Shown one piece after another: positions 48,641 through 61,100 of a stretch of 64,000 nucleotides of DNA. Origin of the DNA: Symbiodinium kawagutii (taxonomy: Eukaryota; Sar; Dinophyceae; Suessiales; Symbiodiniaceae); the NCBI GenBank assembly GCA_009767595.1, contig VSDK01022000.1, forward strand, positions 453,428-517,427, given 5' to 3'. Made by a program: the position numbers and the translations under genes. The first letter of the stretch is position 1; each line of letters starts with the position of its first letter. The notes beneath the pieces were generated by a model that ran no database searches, had not been told where the DNA came from, and worked only from the letters and a program-made list of their open reading frames with translations.

Positions 48641-48950
48641 AAGTCACAAAAACGATGTTTATTAACATCTATAGTCTATAGCAGATAGAATCATGAAAAA
48701 AATACTGTAAATTCATAAAATCATCAAGAACAGATCTTCCATTGCCGAGTACCAAAGACCAGCTGGTGTCATGCGCAGATTTTGTGAACATCAGCGAACA
48801 TCCCAACCTCGCTTATTCTGTGCTGGAGTCGTGGGCAACAACAAGCAGTGGTGGTTGAATAAGCCCGAACATGCCATCAAAGGCCAGTGACGGTTAATTG
48901 ATGCTTACACTGTGCAAAGTAACAACTATCAAGTGGGTTAACATTACACA

Positions 48951-48955
48951 GACAT

Positions 48956-49008
<53 letters not shown>

Positions 49009-49260
49009 GATAGAGATAGAGATAGAGATAGAGATAGAGATAGAGATAGAGATAGAGATAGAGATAGAGATAGAGATAGAGATAGAGATAGAGATAGAGA
49101 TAGAGATAGAGATAGAGATAGAGATAGAGATAGAGATAGAGATAGAGATAGAGATAGAGATAGAGATAGAGATAGAGATAGAGATAGAGATAGAGATATA
49201 GATATAGATATAGATATAGATATAGATATAGATATAGATATGCATATATATATATATATG
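48951..49260. repeat. Compound (GATA)n, (GATAGA)n, (GATATA)n satellite
   Basis: Pure GATA to about 49008, then about 30 perfect hexamers GATAGA, then GATATA. The unit changes abruptly twice. Confidence 0.95.
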
Positions 49261-49450
49261 TACAGTACACATCTAACTATATATATATATCATATATATA
49301 TATATCATATATATATATATATCATATATATGTTTAAATCATATATATATATATCATATTCATATATATATATATATATATTTATTCATTTATTTGTTCA
49401 TTTATCTATATATGTATATATAAATATTATATATATATATAGTCATAGTC
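49261..49450. repeat. AT-rich (TATATA)n tract
   Basis: Continues from the GATA satellite; TATATATCATATATA and GTATATAAATATTATATA. Confidence 0.85.
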
Positions 49451-49947
49451 ATAGTCAGAACTTCCTGCCGTAAACGTTTGGGTCCTAGTTCGATGAGGTC
49501 CCTGTTCGCCTCCGCTGCTCAACTAAACCTCCTCGGAGCCCCAAAAATCCGTCGTCGTCCCTCGTCATTGATGGTGGAGATTTCATCATAAAGATTTGAA
49601 TTTCATCATCCCATAGTCATTCATGGTGGACAAGTTCTCTTGAACATGCACCCTAAATAGATTTGGAACTTGTAGGTCATGGATCACCATGAAAGCGGAG
49701 CGAATTTCACCCTGCATACAGATTTAATGAATACAGTAGTCATAAGCAAATCGACATCAATAAATTGATTTCTGAATGAGTTTCATGACATATCATGAAA
49801 TCAACCAGGACAAATCATGTTTCATCACTAAACATGTCATGAAACATCCATTGATTTTCCTGAGTTTCCACTCTCCGGTTCCAGCCTGAAGGCTCTACCA
49901 ACCGATCCTTGTAGTCTTGTGGATGTTTCCAAAAGTGGAGGCAAGTT

Positions 49948-50097
49948 TTGTATGTAGTATATAGGTAATACATAGGTAGTATGTATGTACTATGTAGGTA
50001 CTATATAGGTACTATATAGGTACTATATAGGTACTGTATAGGTAGTATATAGATAGTATATAATTAGGTACTATATAGGTACTGTATAGGTACTTTA
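49948..50097. repeat. 11-bp minisatellite (GGTACTATATA)n
   Basis: About 12 variants of TATATAGGTAC(T). The unit contains two palindromes, GTAC and TATATA. Confidence 0.85.
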
Positions 50098-50189
50098 AGC
50101 CACCTCCATAGGACGAAGCGATCATGTTGACAATTGATGATTAATCGGCTGATCAATCATTTTTACCCATTACATATCAATGGCCATCA

Positions 50190-50288
50190 CTGGTTGGTGG
50201 TTTCAACCCCTATGAAAAATGGTAGTCAACCAACCATTTGTTAGTGATTATGAGGGAAGATAAAGAAAATGCTTCAAACCACCAACTG
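50190..50288. mobile_element. MITE-like element, family C
   Basis: CTGGTTGGTGGTTTCAACCC and TTCAAACCACCAACTGG, interior TATGAAAAATGGTAGTCAACCAACC. 99 bp. Confidence 0.8.
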
Positions 50289-50289
50289 G

Positions 50290-50980
50290 TAATTATCACC
50301 GTTTCTGGAGCATAAGCAACCGTGTCGTCAAATCATCAGCCAACATAAACCACCATTCAATCAGGTTTCATTACCCTTGTCAACAACCATCATTGTCAAT
50401 CATGAATAGCCACAACCATTAATGTAGTAACCATTTCATTCTTTACCAACCATCATTGGCCTTCATTGATCAACCATGATTAATCAAGAATCATTGCTGT
50501 GACTTCCTTGTCATTTGGTTTTGAATCAAAACCCTGTGCCCCAGCTGTTCACATCCCTCGGCCAAACTAGTCGAACTGTTCGCATGTAATCCCAACCATA
50601 GCTAAATGACCATTGCTGGCTCACTAATAACCACCATTGATCACCAATAACCAGAATCAATAACCATTGCTTAATAATTATCTTTGATTATCATTTGTCA
50701 TGTTACAAAGTGATTGATCACCACTGTTGATCATGATCAATAACGACCATTTGATGAAATAGTAATTAATAACCACCGTTTGATCATGATTAATAACAAA
50801 CATTTGATGAAATAATGATTGATAACCACCATTTGATCATAATCAAGCATGATTTCATGATGCTGGTCAACTAATTCATTAATCATGACTTTAATGGTGG
50901 TTATTAATTGATTAATTTCTTAATGGTGGTTACTAACAGTATAAAGTCAATTAATTGTTAGTCAACCATTTGATCATCCC
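50290..50980. other. Low-complexity background (AACCACCATTTGATCATGA words)
   Basis: TGATTGATAACCACCATTTGATCAT-like units of 40-60 bp repeat several times between 50690 and 50850. No gene seen. Confidence 0.55.
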
Positions 50981-50985
50981 TGTAC

Positions 50986-51047
50986 CGCTCCGTTGCAGCT
51001 GCAAGCGGCGCAGCATGATGTGCATATCCACGCCCTGTGCTTCACCC
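50986..51047 (-). CDS. Cation channel gene, exon C9
   Basis: 62 nt. Acceptor CGTCAG|G completes the split Arg codon of the previous exon, then GEAQGVDMHIMLRRLQLQRS and one base before donor AGCG|GTACAG. R-G-x-A-x-x-V-D-M after an E-F-x-x-G-C-M-R motif is the usual sequence following the second EF-hand of protist ion-transport channels. The plus strand is also open here. Confidence 0.7.
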
Positions 51048-54000
51048 CTGACGCGGCCGTGCCGGTCGGACCGTGCAGATCGCCACCAGGGTGGTACCAC
51101 GGGGCAGGTGGAGATCAGTTGCGGACCGCGTATCTCTGGGACAAGTGGAGATGGCGAGCTGGGTCAAGCAGTTAACCAACCAATAATGGGGGTTAACTAG
51201 CTGGTTAATGGTTAATAATAAGGGATGATAGGTAACAATTATAGGGGATATACCAGCTAAATAGCTATGGGTCAATATTAACCAACTAATAATGATGGAC
51301 AACAACCAACAAATTCTAGGGAAAATAATAGTTCATGATGGGGAAGCAGGGGTACAGGGTTTTGACCCACAGCCATATGATTATGGATGATCTTTGCTAA
51401 CTCATTGAATGGTTGACCAATTCGGAGGACAACTGAGTGTAAATTAGGGAATTTGGATATGATTAAACTAAATCATAGAATGACCGCTTTGGAGGACAAC
51501 TGAGTAGGAAAAGTGGATGCAACACTCCGAGTGGAGTACTACCACCATTTGCGAGGGCGCACCCAACTGGTCATCAGGCCAGCTATAAATATATCTTATA
51601 CATTTAGTCACACATATTTATATATATAGTGGTTTTAAACATATAGATATCTATATGTGTGTATGTACAATATTCATATAAATGTAAATGAAATCCATAG
51701 AAATCCAGAAGCAAGAAACCCACCACCCCTGGCGGCCCCGGACGTGGCCTGTATCTCATGCAACCCTCAAAGAACTCCTCGAAGCCTCGTGGCAGCGAGG
51801 TTGGGAGCCGCTACAGAGTGCCCCCTCGGTGCATGTAGATAAGTGTGTTGAAACCAAAAATGTATATATATATATATATGTATATAATTTTCATTTATAT
51901 ATATATATGTATATATGTAAATATGTTGATGTGTACATATATACAGAGAGAGAGAGAGTGTTCACAAATGTCAACGAAGCATGGTAACGATGATGATTTT
52001 CCCCATACACTCATGTATCGACATACATGGAGGGTCCACTCCGAAAGGCTTGCTAGCATTGGATTCTGCATCTTCATTGTGTCAGGAGCCTGTCGCCAAG
52101 GGCACGAGAGTTTGCCATGTCAGGCTAGTGGGCAACCGGTTATCTTTGGATTGTATGATTGTTGTTGTTTTATTGTGTCTGTTTCAGTATGTTGTTTGAT
52201 TGCATACTGTAATTAGGAATTCGCAATCTTATCCTTCCGCTCGATGTGTATATATATATATATAACTATATATATATACATGCATTGATATACGTGTGTC
52301 CCCATTGTTATTGTTAAGTTGTAGTGGTGTATCCTATCAGTATAAAGCAGTGAGAAGGTCAACTTGCTGAATGACAAGAAAAACGAAACTGGCTAAATCC
52401 GATGAATAATGTGACACTTACTGCTATAACAGGCTCATGGGCTGTGTGACTTGATGAATGCAAACTCAATTCAAGAACTGCTTCCTCGGGACTGGGACAT
52501 CTTCGGATAAGAAATGCGCACTTGCTCAAGTATGGTGCAGTCTTGATGGCATCAAAAAAAAAATCTAGCTACACTTGCTCCCACTTTCAGGGTCAAATTT
52601 TGGAACCTTACACCCTGTGCAAAGAGTTGGGTATATCCATAGATGGTGCAGCAATCTAAATCAATGGTTTGCATGATAATGCGGTGTGGGAGGGACATTG
52701 ACAGCACCATGCGCTCAACTGTCCTACAGTCTCCAGAACTCCATACCGTTTCTTTGCGTTCAGAACGGCTTGGTCAGGGCAACGCACGCTATAGGGACGC
52801 TGGAATCGAGAATCCCAGCGATCGCAGTTGTGACAGCTGTGCTTCCTCCTGTTCCATCAGCTACTGAGCTCCCAACTTACAGTGCCGGTCCCATCGATAT
52901 CCTGGGCCAGGGCCACGTGGCAGCTGTGCAACTCTTGGGTATCCCCGGCGCTACGTAGTTATCACAACCATGGCTCAACACCGCAGGTTCCACCAGCAGC
53001 CAACGCTTCATCACTTGAGCGATTCATGTCGATAGCTAAACCCGTCGGATGACCAGCAAGGCGAATCACATGGAACATGATGGGTTTTATCAGAATAGGG
53101 ATAGCAGCATGCATAAATCTCCACTGAACAAGCATCGCATTCGGGTGTTTATCAGAATAGGGGTACCCCAAATCATCTAGTTATCAACCATTTATAGCAA
53201 TATACAAACCGAATCAAACCGACCATTTTGAGGGTCCCTCATTTTAAGATACCACTATTCCAGTATTAAGCACTTGTTTCTACTGATCATTACTGATCCA
53301 TCCACTTGCGGATGGTCAATCGACCATTTTTTCAGCAGTAAAAACCATGCAATAACCATTCGCTAACTGTTAAGAAACTGGTTGAGTATAGTTAACCATC
53401 AATTAGGCATGAAGTAGCCCTTGTTAACCGTGAATCAAGAATTATTCACCAGTCACGGAGCATTATTACGCATTCATTAGCCATTAACTAACCACTAATG
53501 GACCATCAATTGACCAGCAATTTACAGTTGACTTAACTAGTTACCAACCATTACTGAACCAGTAGCTGACCATCAACCATCACTTCACCAGTAACAATTC
53601 ACAATTTACCAGCCATCAACCATCAACCATCAACTCACCAATCGTCAACCACTAAGCGTTACCCAACCCATGAAAAATCTTCACCCCTAAAAAACCTTAA
53701 TCTTCACCTACCAATCCTCAACCACTAAGCCTCACTAAGCATTACCATTCACCATCATCGCTGTCCGTCCACCTGACGTTCCCCAGGCACCAGCAGCTCA
53801 GTGAAGCGATGCTTGTCGTAGAGATGGAAACCCAACACCCGGAAGAAGGCGTCCATCGTCGCCTCATAGGGGATAATCTAGGGGATAATAGGGCAAAATA
53901 GGGACAAGTGTGTGTTAATTAATGTTTTTTGGGGGGCTTATAATGGTTCATAGGGGATAATAAGCAACAAAAATGGCTAAACAACTACTATTTGGAGACT

Positions 54001-57000
54001 TCTTAAGCCATAGGGAACCCCAAAAGTTATGGGTGGTTTATTGCTATAAATTGCTATTATAAAGGATGATAACCGGGGGTACCCCTACGACTTGAGAAAC
54101 CACCATATGCTTTCTATTGGTAAATGGTCAATCGTTGATGGTTGGTTGGAATGCTTACAGTGGTTGGTTGTCGTGGTTGGTTATAATGGCTGGCTTATTG
54201 GTTGGTGATGAATGATGAGAGTTACAGTAGTCAGTGCTGCTAATGATTCATGATTGATGATCTGCTCCACCATGAATCAGAATGGTCAGTACAAAGTGGG
54301 CGCCCAGCAGTTGTAACTTGGGTTATAAACCCCTATAACTGGTAGGAATCGCCGCAGCTAAGTTAGTTATCAATCAACTTTCGTTACTTCGGGGCCCACC
54401 TTGTAGTGGTTGCTACTGAGTTTTTGAGTGCGAGAGATGTGTGGGAATGAGCTGCAACAAACGGCAGCAGTTGATCCTTGTTGCTATGGGATAGAGTCTA
54501 GATAAATGGTGGTTTCTTCAAATGCTGGGGGTACCCCAAAGATATGGTCGGTTCATTACTACCAATGGTTTATATTGGATGATTTAGGGATGCCCCTATT
54601 TTGAGAAACACCCGAAAAAAACAACCTGCCAGTGTGGTGCCACAACGCGGAATCAATGCCAGCCATCTGAGCGACATGTGAACATAACCTGTCTGTGCTC
54701 AGAAGTTTGCTCCCGGACATCAAATTTACATGAACCGGGACAGTTTTATCATTGTCCTTGCATCCCTGCTACTGCTCCTGGCAAAGTGACTACGTCCCTA
54801 GTATGGCTGGTTCATCTACGTAGTGCTTCAGCTTTATCATTGTTGATAATTGTTTCTTATGGCTTGTAGTCATCAGCGATGCAAAGATTGACAGCTCTAA
54901 CCAGACCATACCACAGCAATGTCGGTGGGTGTCTATAATGTAGGCCGATAAGTGCCTGCCAATGATGGGCATAATACCAAGAACAATGGAGATACAAGGG
55001 ATCAATTCACAAATGTTAGAGTGCATGTTGATTGAGTAGCGATCTGCGAATTATCCAACCACCATCACCATCAATTACTATCAACCAGCTGTGAGCAAAT
55101 TACCCAGCCGTTCAGCAACAATTAACCACGAATTGGTGACCTTGAACTAAAATCAATGAACCTTAACAATTGAAAAAATCTATCCTGGCATTAGGTCAGA
55201 ACCCTCCTGGTAGCTCGTGGCCTCGCTCCCCCGTATCAAAGGCCCTCCAAAAGGCTAGCCCTGGGTAACCCAGCAACCTCGGGGTTCTTTGGTTGCAACA
55301 GGACCTCTGGGCGCGTAGTTTGATGCTGGTCCGTTTTGAGGGTCCCACTTTTGATGGACATGGCAAGACCATTACTGTAAGATATACGTGATAACCAATG
55401 CAAAGTGATACATCTGATATATTCGATCTCCTTCCTACACCATATTAAACAAACATATTAAAAAACCACAAGTGAGATAGATGATAAAGCAGCAGTTCAA
55501 GAAGTGCCATCACAAAGCATCACCCATCAAATAATCAGCAGTTGTGAATCTTCTCAAACCACTGTTGAACAGCAGTAGGTGATAGACCTCAAGCATTATG
55601 AACCAACAAATCAACCATTTCATAGCTGGATCAACCCATGGGAGTCACCATGCCCACACCACTGGTGTTCGCTCGCCAGGGCACATCATCCAGAAACCAC
55701 GTCAGATCTTCGAGCTGAATCATGCCTTCCTTTCGAATGTCCACGGCGTTAAAGAAGCCGCGGATCAATGACAGGCACCTCAGCTACGCGCCCATGAAAT
55801 TGATGGTTAGATGATGGTCAGTAATACTTGGGGACTGTATTGATGATGAATTGATGGTTAATAATGCTTGGTGAATGGTAACTCCTGGATAGTTAGGTGA
55901 AAGAAGTGACCATCTCATGAGGAGCCCAGGTCTCGTTTTGGGGGATCTGTTCGACTTTGGAGTCAGCTTGTTGCAACGGAAGAAACAGCCTCAGGCTGCG
56001 TATCGCAACACCCCAAGGGATTGCCAGCAAGGCCGAACTGCACCGCAACTGCGTCGAAGTCACAACCGTTGACCGTCGCATGACTGAGGACATCATGTTG
56101 GTATCATGAACAGAGAAATCAATCTGGATGAGGTGATTCTAAATACATGCTTTGGGGTAGAAATCATAGTGGCTTCTCAAGTCATAGGGGTACCCCCGGT
56201 TGTCATCCTTTAGTAGCCATTTATAGCAACAAACCAACCATAATTTTTTGGGTATCCCCATTTGAAGAAACACACGTACATGTACACATTCGCAAAAACA
56301 TATAGCAGGATGCACTGATGGATGGTCCCCGTTGATCGAACCTCACAGTTGCTAACCTGAACAATGATAGTTTTGAGTGTCGTCATCCCTGGGAAACCCT
56401 GTGAAACAATGATTGCTGGCGGTTGTCAGTTGTTCACAAGCAATATTAAACAATCATAAACATGCGCATCTCAACAAAAAATACGCGGTGGTGGAAAGGT
56501 ATGTATAAGTATCCGTTTATGTATCTAAATTCACACATGTCATCCAATTGATGCGTCTTACGTTGCCTGCTTGCATTCTCACCACCAGTATGTTTTGCAC
56601 CCATCAATGTACTGCGCACAACACTGCAAGCCGTTACCAAAGCGTGTCTGTGGTGGAGCCGCGACATTACCAACACCATCTGGTAGGCTCATTTGGCAAA
56701 CAATCGAAGTAACAGGTAGATTATGGTCAGTGCTTCTGGTAGCGAATGGTCTTTCCCACGTGAATGGCCAGACCCTACAGTATTTTTCGCATCTGGTTGG
56801 TGGTTTCAACGATTTTTGAAAATATTAGTCAATCGACCAATCATCCTACACATTGCGGAAAATTAAAAAATAGTTGAAACCACCAACTAGTCCTCATACG
56901 TATTTTGTGTTTATCCATCGACAGCTCCTTCTTGGCAGTCCTGTTCTTGCGGCAACGGTGATAATCGGTGTATCTCTGCTCAAAAGACTACTCGCAAGTC

Positions 57001-58091
57001 TCGCCAACAGTCCTCGCAATTCTTGCCTATTGAGAAAGTTTGTTGCAAAGGCAAGTCGATTGAAAGTGACACCCCACCAATACTGCTAAGATGAAAAAAT
57101 GAATAAGTGATGATAGAAGAATCTGCACATGGACAGATGATCTTGCCATAAAAGTGTGCACAGTTGGACATTCAGAGTTGAAGGTGGAGTTGGTAGGGAG
57201 CAGCTGAGAAACTCGTGGAATTCCCTTGACAAGTTGGACGCCGGTGAATATTGTCCCCTCAAGAGGTGGCCATCAGGAAAAACCAAGGGTTAATCCTGGT
57301 TGAAAATGAGCTAATTTGGCCACGGCGCCTAATGATCACTGGTTGGTGGTTATAAGCCGATGCATTCTTTCGAACCCACCATCCTGAATAATGGGAAAAA
57401 TCAAAATTACAATCAAACTACCAACCAGTCATTGACAATCACTAACTACTTAATCGCTAATCAACCACTATTACTAACCATCATTGATTGATCATCATTA
57501 TTTAAACATCATTACCCATCATCAACCAGCATTAAGATATTGTGTTTCCATGTTTTTCCAGTAACCAAGGCATCAGCCCGTTTTTTTTCATGATCCCCAG
57601 AGTCTGGGTCGAGCCCTTGGTGCCCCATGGGGATTGCACTCCCACAACGGGAGAGCCACGATACAAACAAGGGGGGTTGGCCAGATAACAAAGCATATGT
57701 ACACCTAGTGATACAAACTCGTTGGATGTAGTTTTGACAAGGGTTTTCATCACTGCGCCCATTGCTTTTATCTTGACTCGTTCCCAACCAGTGCGCTCAT
57801 GGGCGATCCATGATCGTCTTCATTCCCTGCCAGGGCACTCCTCCTTCTTGTCCACTTCCTGCACTCTGCTGCGGGTTTCGCTGTTCATAACTCTTGCCGA
57901 TCCCACGTCGGTCAACCCTTTTGCAGAGCCGTTGTTGGTTGGACGTTTTGCAAACGAACGGTGCGCCACAAAACATCCTCAATGACAACAAGAAATTTGA
58001 AGTAGAAAAAAAAGAAACGGCAAAAAAAAAACGAAAACGAAGACGAAAACGACAACGACAACGACAACGGCAACGACAACGACAACGACGC

Positions 58092-58127
<36 letters not shown>

Positions 58128-61100
58128 TGACAATCACAACAACAATTGCACTAACAACGACAATGACGACAACAACCACAACCACAACAAACATGACCGC
58201 AAAACAATAAAAGAAAAACAAACAAACCAACAGCAATCAACCTGGAATACGCACAACTTCCCTGCTGTGAACCTTCTGGATAATGTCAGTCTGCTGCTTG
58301 TCAGCCGAGCGGAAGGCGTTGTCAACGAAAACACCTCCCAGGCAACCGTTTGGAAAAGAAATTTTGCGAACCCATTCTGCTAATTCATGGTAGCTAATTC
58401 CTACTGAATGATTCATAATTCGTTTGCGAGACAGAATGTGACATACTCTGCAAGTTCAAACATCCAAGATCCAAACTTCATCGAGTTTCCCTGCCTGTAA
58501 TTACGTTGAGAACGGCCAGCAATGTGAAAGCTATGTAGAGCAGTTGCCTCAGCTACGCGCGTTTCCAACCATTGGTGTTGCATTGGGCACCCAGCTGGTC
58601 TTGTTGGATCTTGCTGTTTTTTTCTGTAGCGCAAATCCGCTCCACTCGTGGTGCTACATGACAGCAGCGACCCACATCCTTCCCTCTGGCTGTTCACATG
58701 CCACTTGCGGGATTTGTGCGTGCTCACAAGCACCTTTCACAAAGGGCGACCAAGTGGGAAAAGGTGAAATCCCACCGGGCCACGAAAAGCAAAGATAAAA
58801 TTCGGAAGGGTAAAAATGAAGGTGGGGAGAAATGCCCCCTGCCGCGCTGCAAGATTCGTGACCGCTTGTTGTACAGGGCGGAGACTTGTAGTAGAAGGAG
58901 GGGATGACGGTGAAGAGAACAACCGCGGTCTCCCGGCTTGCCAATGGCGGCCCCTGCTAGCTTGCGCTGCAAAGAATGGAGAAAATAGATCATGAAGAGC
59001 TTGAAGAGGTCGTAGCTCCAGCGCGCACCTAACACAGAAGGGAAAAAAAGGGAGAGCTCTTACAGCTTGGAGAAGTGAACGGTGCAACAAGAAGTGAGCT
59101 GGTCCGTCTCGAGCAAGAAGGGGTCGAGTCAAAGAGCTGCCCTCCCAAGGGCTAAAAACCAAGGAGTAGGTGCCCATCCTTTTTTGGAGCATCAAAAAGG
59201 ACCGGTTTGAAGGAGGCATCGAACTCCGAGTCGGCATAGCAATAGCGCGCCACGAGGGCCGGAGCAGAAAGGGAGGCCATGGCTCCAAATATCTTGACAA
59301 TTATAAGCCTCTTGCCCCTATAGTTCGCAGTGAAGATTGTAGGGGTTGCGCGCTCACCGCGCAACTGCGGCAAATAAGCCCCAGGAAAAGCGCGCAGCGT
59401 AGAGTACTGCAGCGCAACCTGAAAAAAGAGCCAAGTCCCCGAACCGTAGGAGGATGTCGATGTAACAAAGAAAAGCCACTCCCCCAATGGCTTACCAGCA
59501 GGAGTAATATAAGCCAGGGACAAAATTGAGAATCCATTGAACTTCTTGGAGAAAAGGATGCAACAATCAAGCGCCAGGACAGAAGCAAACAAGGAAGGCC
59601 ATGGCTGAATATCCTTATAAAAAAACCTAACCTTATCAATATAATGGGCAAAAAGGAGGACAGCTGAGCTTGTGCCAAAGCCTAGCTTGTTGGTATACGC
59701 TTGTTTAACTCTGATAAAATGGCTTCTCAACCAACTCACACAGATTTGGCAGATGGGCCAGATGGGTGCACGAGTGATTGCCTTATACTCTATCCATGTT
59801 CTCTGCTACCCTCTCCTTTAGCCTCTCCCTCCCCACCTCTTGTTCTCTTTTTAATCGGTTTGTGTGTCTCTCTGAACTCTCTCTCTCTCTCTCTCCTTGA
59901 ATAAAAGTAAGAATAATACTCCTCTGTGTGCCAGCTTTGTGCATTGTCCCACACTCATTGATTGACAAGCAAACATGATCATCCCATGATAAACGTGATA
60001 ATTTGAATCCAACTCCTCGTTAAAAAGATTCGTCTACCTTAGCAAAGGACAGCTGAATCCCAGTTGAATAGTGTACAGGATGCACGGGGTGTTCCAGAAA
60101 AAAAGATGAACGCCTTGAATGTTTTTCATATGCCGAGCAACGGCTGTTAACTGGTTCATCTCAGGGTACTATTGGTTGGTGACTGGTGAATAAACTGCTA
60201 CTCATGGTTGATAACTGGTTAATGACCTTCAAAATGATCAATTGCTAGTGAATCCTGATAAATGAATGGCTGATACTGCTTGATATTGGTTACTCATGGC
60301 TTGCCTCCCAAATATCCCCGCCGGTGTAGGTAAGACCATCAAAAACAAACCAGCCATTTGTCAGTCTTCGTTGGTGAGACATGGTTCTGAGTTCATCTTT
60401 GATGATTGTTTTCCGCTGAGCACCAGCAATTGAACGGACCAAGAAGAAAAAACACAAAGAATCATGAGTCGTGTAAAAATCCTGATTTAGCCATGGTAGT
60501 CATACCTATCGGACCTATCGTCATACCTATCGTCATACCTATCGTCATCATGATCCACACCACGGCTGGGCATCACTGGTACCGGTACCAGGCAGTGGGT
60601 CAGTTCACCCGGTACCCCTGGTTCCCTACTATTAACCAGGCTGTTTTCCCTATGAAATTGTTGGTGGAAATCCCTACTATTAGTTGGTTGGTTAACTGCT
60701 TGACCCAGCTCGCCACCAGTCTCTGCAAGGCGCAATCCAGCGGGAAAGGTTCCCACTTTCAGCAGGGGCTCCATGACTTCATGCCAACTGACCTCGAGGC
60801 GAGAACGCGAACCGAAGGACCTGCATGGAACGAGACCTGCAACCGATGACAAACGATTGGGTGAATGATGGCCTTGCTTGGGCAAAGATACATAGAGAAA
60901 AACGATGGCGTTTTTCAACATGATTTTTTCGACATGGATACATAAATGAATGAAGAAACAAAGAAACGAACAAACAAATAAAGAAACATGTATGTATACA
61001 TATATCCAATAGTTGTGGGGTCAAAACGATCAGTGAGATTGATGACGATTGCTGAAAGTTAGTGATGTTTGATTTCCCTTCATATCGTGTGCCAAGGTCA

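Larger units (their letters stand above)
58553..60756 (-). other. Intron of the channel gene with an unusual open region
   Basis: Intron C2-C3. The part 58640-59740 lacks the GGTTGATG background and MITEs. It is rich in purines on the plus strand and keeps a 195-codon minus frame (59152-59739) with hydrophobic stretches such as SSAVLLFAHYIDK. No recognised domain, no start context. Confidence 0.4.

Noticed and set aside
48877-49272. Poly Ile-Ser frame of 131 codons
   Set aside because: Translation of the GATAGA satellite.
52686-52958. 90-codon plus-strand frame, protein-like
   Set aside because: The minus strand here ends at a textbook GTAAGT donor and neighbouring exons are all minus; neither reading has a recognisable domain, so no plus gene is called.
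52962-53171. Minus open frame with RLAGHPTGLAIDMN, resembling the sequence after a channel EF-hand
   Set aside because: Exons C8 and C9 provide that segment better and in phase; this frame runs through a family A element and has no close acceptor.
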